This document shows, piece after piece, positions 7,801 through 13,464 of a stretch of 64,000 nt of DNA; position 1 is the stretch's first letter, and each line of letters begins with the position of its first letter. Origin of the DNA: Prosthecobacter algae (lineage in GTDB: Bacteria > Verrucomicrobiota > Verrucomicrobiia > Verrucomicrobiales > Verrucomicrobiaceae); contig NZ_BAABIA010000001.1 of assembly GCF_039542385.1 (NCBI RefSeq), positions 1 through 64,000 of the forward strand, read 5' to 3'. A model generated the notes under the pieces. It ran no database searches, was not told the origin of the DNA, and was given only the letters and a program-made list of their open reading frames with translations. Position numbers and translations under genes: made by a program.

Positions 7801-8820
7801 ATTTACGACCGCTGTGGGCAGGCCCGCAGAGTCGCAGTTATAGAGGACGATCGAGAAATTATCTCGTTCATGAGGCTGTAACTCCAAGTAGGACTTGATG
7901 ATCTCGGCAATTTTTCTGGCCGTAGGCTCAGGATTTTCGTTGGTCAGGCAGTGCTCTTTGACATCCCTGATCGGGGGTTCAACAATGGTATAATCGCCGA
8001 AACTCGCCACGTCCGCGACAACCTTTGGAGTGTTTTTTTTCCACAATATTGCCACCTCTGGGCTTCCGGTATTTTGGAGCTGAGTTTCAAGGTCGCGAAA
8101 ATACAGCCGCCCCGATTGGTCCGTAAAATCCGGACTGGAGCCGCCAAGCAGGCTCTGGAACGTGCGTGATAGCTGGATTTCTCGAGCGTGTAAGGCTTGC
8201 AGGCGAAGCGGATGCCACGGGCAAACAATTCCGAGCGGCTTGGTCGATCCGTTGTCCGTGATATTGGCTATGCCGATCTCAAGAAGCGGTCGAAGCATGC
8301 CGTTTCGCGAATCATCGGCTGTGACTTGCAGCGAAACTGCTTCGAGCAACGCGCCGTAAGCGCTGGCCTGCTGGTCGAGTGCCGGGTTCTGGATGTCGGA
8401 ATTATTGAGCGCTTCAATTGCAGTGCCGTAGATCGACACAAATTCGGAGAATTGTGTCCGGAGTTCGTTCGCAAGCTGCTGCGAGACGCGGTTTTTGGAT
8501 TGCGCGGATTCGACTGCTTTTAAGAATTCTAAATCGAGCTTCTCGGCTCTGGTGCTTGAAGGCACGAAGAGTCCGCTTCCCTGCCTCCCGCGCAAGTCAG
8601 AGCAATCTTGAAGATTGAGCTGTTCGGTGTGAGAAACTCGTCCAGCCCGGTCCCGAGCCGCCACGAGGCGCACCAGTGGCGTAGTCTTTGAATGGTCGTT
8701 CAGCTTCTTGAGCCACTCTACGTCGTCGACAAAGCTTCCTAATACAGAAGGATGGGGCATGATCAGCCAAGCACTTCGGCTAATCTCATCGTGCCGAAGC
8801 TCTGTTACGCAAGAGTCCAC
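4849..8820 (-). CDS. dptH: DptH-like FtsK/HerA-family ATPase of a phosphorothioation locus
   Basis: A 1,323-residue protein with a large poorly conserved front half, a central segment with a WHPLRL motif (about residue 204), an acidic Pro/Ala/Ser linker (roughly 880-950) and a C-terminal FtsK/SpoIIIE-type motor. The motor has Walker A GQTGSGKS (about 1085), LVIIDPKGSLDYQF, a second acidic motif IWAIHDEFGDW and an arginine-containing FASQRPEASIF. In dnd restriction loci DptH is the ATPase/helicase component that works with DptF and DptG against unmodified DNA. Neither partner is visible here. I take the GTG at 8820 as the start; an ATG 20 codons in (8760) is possible, and neither has a strong ribosome-binding site. 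It heads an operon with dndA. The family call rests on motif layout and context; a different FtsK-motor defence protein is the alternative. Confidence 0.65.
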   Translation of the reverse strand: MDSCVTELRHDEISRSAWLIMPHPSVLGSFVDDVEWLKKLNDHSKTTPLVRLVAARDRAGRVSHTEQLNLQDCSDLRGRQGSGLFVPSSTRAEKLDLEFLKAVESAQSKNRVSQQLANELRTQFSEFVSIYGTAIEALNNSDIQNPALDQQASAYGALLEAVSLQVTADDSRNGMLRPLLEIGIANITDNGSTKPLGIVCPWHPLRLQALHAREIQLSRTFQSLLGGSSPDFTDQSGRLYFRDLETQLQNTGSPEVAILWKKNTPKVVADVASFGDYTIVEPPIRDVKEHCLTNENPEPTARKIAEIIKSYLELQPHERDNFSIVLYNCDSAGLPTAVVNAIRAPDDDSDQDTTCQVILTHRDHGKLAQIYENIAAQESDDDAFHVSESSKDFMARVRINIMVNEIALGNLKSEQPTDIAFCQDVISREAALDFPDVPRGGGHTIPAADLKPTLWSRRREMRPGDSESVVYLASPVQTEAGWKFLLALAVAKNRNFARGTWESGNCLMPARKLMFEKDETAEIFQQTHALANWVVNFDDLLDRRLLRHKEVKIIRYKQSTSEGRNLIISSTAEDHLLRVTMKQKLRPLLPPDASNDTLNLLCTRLINDANDISGNLVLRAAKRGTNANELIGLVLSRHLVEQELGLRTVCLLLDDYAEWLGQKESKVADLLLMAPSRSDSGELRVDIVVTEAKFISIVASSSSDHVRDSGRQLRDSLRLLERALTAPHAPSDQELWLSRISDLLFEGLQNAEETFCAAELRTALRERKCKICLRGYSHVFIYAAEGDSDGTAYTRIQDTSFGHQEVFARSAVKTFIRNLVSPEAATAPTPLRVLSSGHDFVNRLYTDISHPVALPLAGLKPASPAEAPPSNAPVVLPALEASDGSASTVVVTEPPSAEDEHNDDEAEDSGGEPIAGDSPVARTPVPPSTGLNAALGGMLSQHAGDGDTTITDAADEEWLNQIAQKVRDAFLKRNMTAKIVEKRTTPNAALLRFEGSAKLTVAAIEARRVDFKTTDGIDILGVRPEIGVIAIIVARPKRKVLSLFELWRDWNPDIANGNTSLLVAQQESDGSPLFLSPKVNPHTLVAGQTGSGKSVLMQNIILGIAATNTPAQAQLVIIDPKGSLDYQFLAPLPHFREPIILQMGLAVSALGKLVAEMERRQPLFLSAQVRNIDEYLKKTGLPLPRIWAIHDEFGDWMQVKEYKEEISGFVNRLAQKARAAGIYLIFASQRPEASIFPMVLRSNLGNRLILKVDSSGTSDLSLGVKGLGAEKLLPHGHMLAITGETNGPVYCQVPYISEEDVISMVSVIRQRCETLLNNLSSGN

Positions 8821-8870
8821 TTTTCGACATTTCTAGCAAATAGCTTATTTATAGTATAATATCAAACTAG

Positions 8871-8896
8871 GTATTGATAATGTATTTTATCAATAC
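8871..8896. promoter_or_regulatory. Perfect 10-bp inverted repeat upstream of the dptH-dndA operon
   Basis: GTATTGATAA (8871-8880) and TTATCAATAC (8887-8896) are exact reverse complements separated by six bases, inside a very AT-rich 110-bp gap. The repeat lies about 50 bp upstream of the dptH start, a natural place for a repressor operator. No T-run on either strand suggests a terminator. No regulator gene lies next to it. Confidence 0.5.
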
Positions 8897-8930
8897 TATA
8901 GTAAGTTAATTGAGAGGTTCATTTGGAAAG

Positions 8931-9398
8931 TTACAACAAGGGTCTTGTCGCTGAATCGAAAACGCGGTTAGGACTGCTTTTTTTGGCAAATCTCGCAGCC
9001 CATTCACGGCATCCTGATTCTGTGATTTTGCGTACTTCAGTTTCCGAAAGTTCGGGCCAGCTTTTCAAAAGTGCGGCCAGGATTTCACGCCAGTATTCAC
9101 GGGTGCGCTTTTTGATGCTGACCTTCTCATCCAGCTTTTGAAGATGGGCATCCGCCGCCTGCTGGAAGGTCATCTTGGCACTTGAGGAACTGTCCTGTTT
9201 GCTCTTGCGGTGGCGGTGTTCTTTTTGCGCGTCGGCCATGCGGGCCTCGGCTACTGAGAAATGTTTTGTTTTGAGTGACTTCCAAACTTCTTTGCCATTG
9301 AGGAACAACCGCGCATAGTAGCCACCGGATTTATGTCTCTTCAGGTTTTGCACCCGAGTTTTTTCCCACGTTTTCACGGTCGGATTGGCGTCCTTCAT
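8931..9398 (-). pseudogene. Tyrosine integrase, N-terminal stub only
   Basis: A 155-codon frame starting MKDANPTVKTWEKTRV with the arm-binding N-terminal domain (RYWREIL-like helix, YARLFLNGKEVWKSLKTK) and the beginning of the SAM-like core-binding domain (WPELSETEVRKI, CREWAARFAKKSSPN). After about residue 145 the sequence leaves the family and stops. The catalytic domain with its Arg/His/Arg/Tyr residues is absent. The break lies where AT-rich DNA before dptH begins (about 8950), so island DNA appears to have been joined here by a deletion or insertion. Its start lies 84 bp from tRNA-Arg, the normal position for an integrase of an island that used this tRNA. Confidence 0.75.
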
Positions 9399-9481
9399 AG
9401 CCAGACCGTAGAAAATGACCGTGAAAAAGCAAGTGTCAAAGCATGTGGAACAAACGTAAACCCTTGTAAATCAAAGCAAAA

Positions 9482-9554
9482 GCGCCCGTAGCTCAGTGGA
9501 TAGAGCACCGGATTTCTAATCCGATGGTCGCTGGTTCGAATCCAGCCGGGCGCA
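9482..9554 (+). tRNA. tRNA-Arg (anticodon UCU)
   Basis: A 73-nt cloverleaf. The acceptor stem is GCGCCCG/CGGGCGC with discriminator A, the D-stem GCTC/GAGC, the anticodon loop TTTCTAA giving UCU, and the T-arm GCTGG-TTCGAAT-CCAGC. CCA is not encoded. The first pair of the anticodon stem looks like a C-A mismatch. Its 3' half is repeated at 14743-14786, marking it as an integration target. Confidence 0.95.
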
Positions 9555-9556
9555 CT
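9513..9556 (+). other. attL core: 3' half of tRNA-Arg plus two bases
   Basis: These 44 bases, from the anticodon loop to two bases past the tRNA, occur identically at 14743-14786. This is the standard identity block left by tRNA-targeting tyrosine integrases. Integration kept the tRNA functional because the element brought its own 3' half. Confidence 0.9.
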
Positions 9557-9626
9557 CCTGAAAGTGGGTTAAATCGCTGATTATGAACGCTTTAATGCAA
9601 ATACCATAATTAGGGTCATGTTAGGA

Positions 9627-9641
9627 TTGAACACTGTTCAA
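9627..9641. promoter_or_regulatory. 15-bp palindrome TTGAACACTGTTCAA
   Basis: Perfect 7-bp arms around a central C, between the left att core and the left 46-bp direct repeat. Its place inside the element end suggests a protein-binding site, such as for Xis, a regulator or the integrase. It resembles a Gram-positive LexA box, but the spacing is one base short. Confidence 0.35.
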
Positions 9642-9647
9642 AAGCGT

Positions 9648-9693
9648 GGAAATGCGCCGAAATGCAACTTTTAGTGGCGACAAAGTGGCGACA
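9648..9693 (+). repeat. Left copy of 46-bp terminal direct repeat
   Basis: Identical to 14658-14703. It contains two nested pairs: GAAATGC at 9649 and 9659 (10-bp period) and GTGGCGACA at 9674 and 9685 (11-bp period). Repeats phased by about one helical turn near both ends of an integrase-driven element fit arm-type integrase sites. That role is inferred. Confidence 0.85.
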
Positions 9694-9732
9694 ACTTTTG
9701 TCCCTCCCCTTAGAATTTAGCCAGTGATCTCC

Positions 9733-10305
9733 TCAGACTCTCCAACTCCGGGCCTGCTTGAGGCGCTGCCAGATGGCTCTAGGGGTGGTTGGCATGGGTT
9801 CGTCTCTGGAAATGTCACCGTCAAAGCGGGCGTAAAACCAGGCGCGGGCTATTCTCACGTCGTAGCGGCGTTTGAGACGGCTAGCACTGGCGGCGGCGGC
9901 TCTGCGGTTCGTGGCGCTTGGAAAGGCTCGCTGGTAAGCATCCGTGATGCACGGCAAGCCTAAACCGTGGCGGGCGAGAAATCGGCTGCCATAGGGCACT
10001 GCATGAGTGGAAAAGAGGGCAAAGCGTTCGTGTCTAATGCTGATCGGCTTTTCAATCTCGCTGCGATATGGCGGGAGTTTCGCGGTCTGAGAATTGTTAA
10101 CTTTCAAAACCAGACGGGAAGGGCGGCCTATGGGTGGCTTTCGCGTGATGATCTCCACCCAGCCTAAAGCGGCGGCGGCTTCAATCTCCCATTTCCGAAC
10201 GCTAAATGTGCGGGTGATTTCACGAATAGGAAGAGTTCCGGCGTTTTTATCCAGAACGAGGAGAATGCGGGCTAGACGTTCGCGGCTAAGGATCGGGGGA
10301 CGCAT
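9733..10305 (-). CDS. Putative winged-helix DNA-binding protein of the element
   Basis: A 190-residue basic protein. The N-terminal 65 residues (RERLARILLVLDKNAGTLPI, REITRTFSVRKWEIEAAAAL, GWVEIITRKPPIGRPSRLVL) have the helix, recognition-helix and beta-wing pattern of a winged-helix domain. The C-terminal half has a second helical block (RAAAASASRLKRRYDVRIAR, TPRAIWQRLKQA) that may also bind DNA. It is the last leftward gene of the element, nearest the left att site. I do not recognise the family. A control or accessory replication protein is the natural guess. Confidence 0.6.
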   Translation of the reverse strand: MRPPILSRERLARILLVLDKNAGTLPIREITRTFSVRKWEIEAAAALGWVEIITRKPPIGRPSRLVLKVNNSQTAKLPPYRSEIEKPISIRHERFALFSTHAVPYGSRFLARHGLGLPCITDAYQRAFPSATNRRAAAASASRLKRRYDVRIARAWFYARFDGDISRDEPMPTTPRAIWQRLKQARSWRV

Positions 10306-10365
10306 AGCGATGGCTTAGAATGGAGAATGAAGTGGTGTTGACACTTGCTGTAACGTGCGCCCGTC

Positions 10366-10605
10366 ATGAAAGCTGCGGCCATTATTCTTTGCTCCATTCA
10401 GATCATCGTTTTTTTTGTCATCTTCGCCAAACAAGGCATGCCTGATGGATGGGAGTTGGCTTTTGCCGCTTTGATGATTCTTTGTCCATTGGTGAGTGTG
10501 TGGGCACTCATGGCGGGACCATCCGAGAATAGTTTGTTTTCCTTGTGGATTCAAAGAAAGAAGCTGGAGCAACGGGCTAAGATTAAGGAGTTGGAAGGCG
10601 CTTAA
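10366..10605 (+). CDS. Small two-helix membrane protein
   Basis: A 79-residue protein with hydrophobic segments at about residues 4-21 and 29-50 and a basic, Lys/Glu-rich tail (RKKLEQRAKIKELEG). It is the only clear rightward gene in the element, divergent from the winged-helix gene at 10305 with 60 bp between them. Small two-pass membrane proteins on such elements can act in holin-like, toxin-like or exclusion roles, but nothing in the sequence says which. The function is unknown. Confidence 0.5.
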   Translation: MKAAAIILCSIQIIVFFVIFAKQGMPDGWELAFAALMILCPLVSVWALMAGPSENSLFSLWIQRKKLEQRAKIKELEGA

Positions 10606-10636
10606 TCACATTTCATTCAGCCAAGTGCAATCACCG

Positions 10637-10799
10637 CTAAAGGGTCGCCTTTGCCGTCACATTCTTTGCCCTTTGCTGGCCTTTCAGATGAATGGCAATG
10701 ATTCCGGCTGCTTGCAGCTTTTGAAGCGTTCTAGCGGCACACTCTCGCCTGCCGTGTTGTAACGGTTTTTGCCGTTACAAGCTGCTTGAGAGTAATCAT
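10637..10799 (-). pseudogene. Possible frameshifted small winged-helix gene
   Basis: Leftward from an ATG at 10799 the frame reads MITLKQLVTAKTVTTRQA and soon stops. Shifting one base at that point gives ECAARTLQKLQAAGIIAIHL and then KGQQRAKNV, ending at TAG (10639-10637). The joined product looks like a short winged-helix DNA-binding protein. This is my reading of a pattern, not a family match, so confidence is low. Confidence 0.3.
10757..10780. promoter_or_regulatory. Perfect 9-bp inverted repeat with 6-nt loop
   Basis: TTGTAACGG (10757-10765) pairs with CCGTTACAA (10772-10780) around TTTTTG. It lies about 40 bp downstream of the leftward nuclease-like gene's stop (10820). The bases after the stem on that strand are not a T-run, so an operator or a weak structural terminator fits better than a classic terminator. 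Confidence 0.4.
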
Positions 10800-10819
10800 T
10801 TCGGGAAATCAAAGGGCTA

Positions 10820-11548
10820 TTAAACGATCAAGCTAAATCGGTTCACGAAAGTGGTTACATCCTCACCCTTGTTTAACAAAAACTGTCCGGCATCGGTAAT
10901 AACAAGCTTGAGCGTGTAGCCGTTCAAACCTGTGATGGCTCCGATTGAAATAAGGTGTTGGAGGTAAGAGGATGGAAGGATGACGTAATCACAAAGGTGT
11001 CGCCGTTGAATGATGCGGCGTGCAACCAAAATGTAAAAAGTCCCTCCGTTCAAGTTGGCTGTAAATGCGGCTTTCCTGATGCTAAAGACAAAGGTTCCAT
11101 TAGTGTCTTTTGATGTCTTAACCTGAAGGTAAAAAAAGCGGTTATTCTTGGATGCGATAATATCAACACCTTCGTCCACGGTCATAATGGAGGCATTGAA
11201 GCCACGAAAAAGTAGTTCACTGTGAATGGCGTATTCCCCCGCCTTTCCAAAATAATTGGTGCTCTCTAAAACAATCTCGTCTGGTTCAAGACGAATCCTT
11301 TGAGGCTTTGCGAGCTTTGATGCCAATCCATAGCACCCCTTTTTTCTGCCACCGATCTTCGTCTTTCTGAAGATCGGCTCCCTCGTTTTGACGTTCTGTG
11401 CTAAAGCCGATTGCAGTTTTTTTGAAAACGCATCGAAATCCGATTGCTCTACGAGGTTTGTCTGAAGGGCTTTTTGCGCGATATCAGACACATGTAAGCC
11501 TTTAGGTTCTTGTTCGAGGATGGCGCGGGCAATTTCGACGGGAGTCAT
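10820..11548 (-). CDS. HARE-HTH plus PD-(D/E)XK-like nuclease domain protein
   Basis: A 242-residue protein with two parts. Residues about 1-75 have the HARE-HTH pattern (TPVEIARAILEQEPKGLHVS, FSKKLQSALAQNV, IFRKTKIGGRKKGCYGLAS), a domain often joined to restriction and chromatin-type modules. Residues about 95-200 look like a PD-(D/E)XK nuclease core: GKAGEYAIHSELLFRG with the helix glutamate, VDEGVDII with the metal-binding aspartate, and FFYLQVKTS with the QxK of the third motif. Such proteins in mobile elements are usually restriction-type nucleases acting against incoming DNA. No methyltransferase is nearby. The nuclease call is from motifs and is inferred; the target is unknown. Confidence 0.65.
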   Translation of the reverse strand: MTPVEIARAILEQEPKGLHVSDIAQKALQTNLVEQSDFDAFSKKLQSALAQNVKTREPIFRKTKIGGRKKGCYGLASKLAKPQRIRLEPDEIVLESTNYFGKAGEYAIHSELLFRGFNASIMTVDEGVDIIASKNNRFFYLQVKTSKDTNGTFVFSIRKAAFTANLNGGTFYILVARRIIQRRHLCDYVILPSSYLQHLISIGAITGLNGYTLKLVITDAGQFLLNKGEDVTTFVNRFSLIV

Positions 11549-11594
11549 AAAGCCGAGATCATACAGGTGGCGTCAACCCCTCAAGTATCCGGCT

Positions 11595-12506
11595 CTAACA
11601 ATTTGGGAAGGTGGGATTGCATTTGCAGGAGCCTGCCCAAAGAGAGCGGCCCCAGCGAGTCCAGCAAACGGGGCATTCCTGGCGAGGTTGGGCGGATGAT
11701 TCGGCGGGGGCACTGAGCGGCGTAGCCAAGGGGGCGTCTGCTTTTGCCTCTGTGGTTATGTATGTGAGTCCGTGCTCACTGTCAGGCGTGCCCGTGCTCT
11801 CTGTCAAAGAGGGGGACTGAGTTCTCCCGTGCTCACTGTCAAAGCGGCTTCTCCTTAGACCTCTTTGGGCGCGTTGCTTGGCTCCTGAATCGGCCCGTTT
11901 GCGTTTGCACCCTATGACAAACCAAAGGCGGAAATCTGTTCTCTCTGGTAGCCAAGGGGCAGGGAATTTAACGTATCGTCTTTTTCTGTCTCGGCTGCTG
12001 ATGTCTTTGGAAAGATACTGTTGCAGTTCTTTCCCTCCCCCTTTTGCGTCGTGCTGAAATGCGCGGCCTTTGTTATCGGGCAGGGAATGACGTTTCAGCC
12101 ACCAGTCACAGAATCTTTTTTGCTGTGAATTTGTGAGAGGGACTAAAAGCCCAAGGTGAAAGTTTGCGCAGTGCTCTTGAGCCTCCCCAAAAGCGTCAAA
12201 TTCTGTCACCAAAAGAACGGGCGGAAATCCATGCCTGCGGTGCCAGTTGGTTAGGGTTTGCTTGAGCGCATGAAGCGTTTGCTGCAAGGCTTCTGTGGTC
12301 GTGACTCGCTGCGATTGCGGCGGGTTGAGAGTAACCATTGCTTGCCAGTCGTGAGAGTGTGCGGTGGCAAAGAGGGCGTCTAAATCATCCGATGAATAAG
12401 GGCGTGGCTTGCGCTCTCCTGGCTTTGGCCGGGGTGGCACAATGCGTTTGCCCTTGCTAGGCTCTGGCGAGGCTCTAGCAGGCTTAGAATGGACGATGTA
12501 GTCCAT
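11595..12506 (-). CDS. Rep-like (rolling-circle/HUH-type candidate) replication protein
   Basis: A 303-residue protein. The core has VTLNPPQSQRVTTTEAL, LLVTEFDAFGEAQEHCANFH followed by LGLLVPL, FCDWWLKRHSLP and LQQYLSKDIS. A histidine-containing strand (ANFHLGLLV) followed about 55 residues later by a Tyr/Lys helix (YLSKD) is what one expects from an HUH-type Rep or relaxase. However, only one histidine of the HUH pair is in place (HCANFH has wider spacing). The C terminus is low-complexity, with a CPVCWTRWG...CKC cysteine cluster that could bind zinc. Its start overlaps the Xis-like stop by one base. The replication role is inferred from layout and neighbours. Confidence 0.5.
   Translation of the reverse strand: MDYIVHSKPARASPEPSKGKRIVPPRPKPGERKPRPYSSDDLDALFATAHSHDWQAMVTLNPPQSQRVTTTEALQQTLHALKQTLTNWHRRHGFPPVLLVTEFDAFGEAQEHCANFHLGLLVPLTNSQQKRFCDWWLKRHSLPDNKGRAFQHDAKGGGKELQQYLSKDISSRDRKRRYVKFPAPWLPERTDFRLWFVIGCKRKRADSGAKQRAQRGLRRSRFDSEHGRTQSPSLTESTGTPDSEHGLTYITTEAKADAPLATPLSAPAESSAQPRQECPVCWTRWGRSLWAGSCKCNPTFPNC
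11770..11841. repeat. Three iteron-like 15-bp repeats
   Basis: CCGTGCTCACTGTCA occurs at 11770-11784, 11792-11806 (one mismatch) and 11827-11841, all in the same orientation, inside the 3' end of the Rep-like gene. They encode repeated DSEHG in the protein. Direct repeats inside a rep gene can be initiator-binding iterons; simple peptide repetition is the alternative. Confidence 0.5.
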
Positions 12507-12778
12507 TAGCCTTTGGCATGAGTTTTACGGGCTTTAGCGCGGACGTGGTAGCGTTCGTGCATGGCAGATTCGACCTCTGCCAAATCATAACGGATGCTTT
12601 TGCCGATCTTGAAGAATGGCAGCACTCCCTTGCGGGTGAGTTCGTCCACGGTTCGCAGCGATAGCGAAAAATGGGCGGCTAGTTGGTGGCGGGTGATCTT
12701 CCTGGCTGGGAGGCTGGAAGCGGCGGGTTCGGTATGTTCGTCGGGGGACATGCCGCCGAATGAAGCATTCTGATGCAC
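12506..12778 (-). CDS. Excisionase-like MerR/AlpA-type DNA-binding protein
   Basis: A 90-residue protein with a helix-turn-helix excisionase (HTH_17) pattern: ITRHQLAAHFSLSLRTVDEL, TRKGVLPFFKIGKSIRYDLA, EVESAMHERYH. Proteins of this kind either bend DNA for excision or switch on element genes. It lies two genes downstream of the integrase and overlaps the Rep-like start by one base (TAATG), so the leftward genes form one operon. Confidence 0.8.
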   Translation of the reverse strand: MHQNASFGGMSPDEHTEPAASSLPARKITRHQLAAHFSLSLRTVDELTRKGVLPFFKIGKSIRYDLAEVESAMHERYHVRAKARKTHAKG

Positions 12779-12882
12779 CTAACTATGCCACGCGTAGAAT
12801 CTGCAATTTGCCCTCATTTTAGGATGTGATGAAAGCGAATCCGGCAGGCTTTGAGATGTGACTCTGTGCGATTTCCCGGCCA

Positions 12883-13464
12883 CTACCCACCAAGCTCTTT
12901 TTTCTTTTTTTTAACTGCCTTCTTTGCATTCGCGCTGTTTGCCGATGATATGCGTTCAGAGCGCCAAGAGGTTAAAGAGTAGGAGATATTGAGGAACTCC
13001 TGATAAGTGAAGCCATTGCTCTTTAATCGCCGCCAGTTTTCGCGGCCTAGCTCTTTGTCTGGCTCGTCCTTCGCAAGGAATACCAGCAACTCCAGCATGA
13101 GGCCATCCCTGCTGTTTGCTTTGTCATGAGGGAACATCGCCACAATCCCTTCGTTGTAACTTAGTACGCAATGCTTTTCGTTGGCGTCTTTTGGCCATTC
13201 ATTTATGATCTTTGGGAGTTTTGATTCCAAGAAATTTACCGTTTCTTGGCGGCTGCGTTGGGCTTGTATTCCACAAACGCCCTGGTACGCTTGCTCCCAT
13301 AGAAAACCCGCGTTCCAGACCGCAACTTGCGCATCTGAAAAACAGAACTCTCGGCCAATCAGCAAACTTGCGGCGAGTTGTGCAAGCTGGAAGGTGGTGG
13401 GTAGCTCATAGGGCGGAGTCACAAGAGCGGGAGAATCGGGCCGGGTGGTTGGTTGTTTCTTCAT
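12883..13464 (-). CDS. Hypothetical protein co-transcribed with the integrase
   Basis: A 193-residue soluble protein whose ATG overlaps the integrase stop by four bases, implying translational coupling. The middle is mixed alpha/beta (LIGREFCFSDAQVAVWNAGF, HCVLSYNEGIVAMFPHD) and the C terminus is a lysine-rich tail (KKAVKKKKKELGG) preceded by FTYQEFLNISYSLTSW. I do not recognise a family. Its position between integrase and Xis-like gene suggests an integration, excision or regulatory accessory. Confidence 0.6.
   Translation of the reverse strand: MKKQPTTRPDSPALVTPPYELPTTFQLAQLAASLLIGREFCFSDAQVAVWNAGFLWEQAYQGVCGIQAQRSRQETVNFLESKLPKIINEWPKDANEKHCVLSYNEGIVAMFPHDKANSRDGLMLELLVFLAKDEPDKELGRENWRRLKSNGFTYQEFLNISYSLTSWRSERISSANSANAKKAVKKKKKELGG

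Noticed and set aside
9627-9641. LexA/SOS box
   Set aside because: The GAAC...GTTC halves are separated by three rather than four bases, and there is no other SOS evidence nearby.
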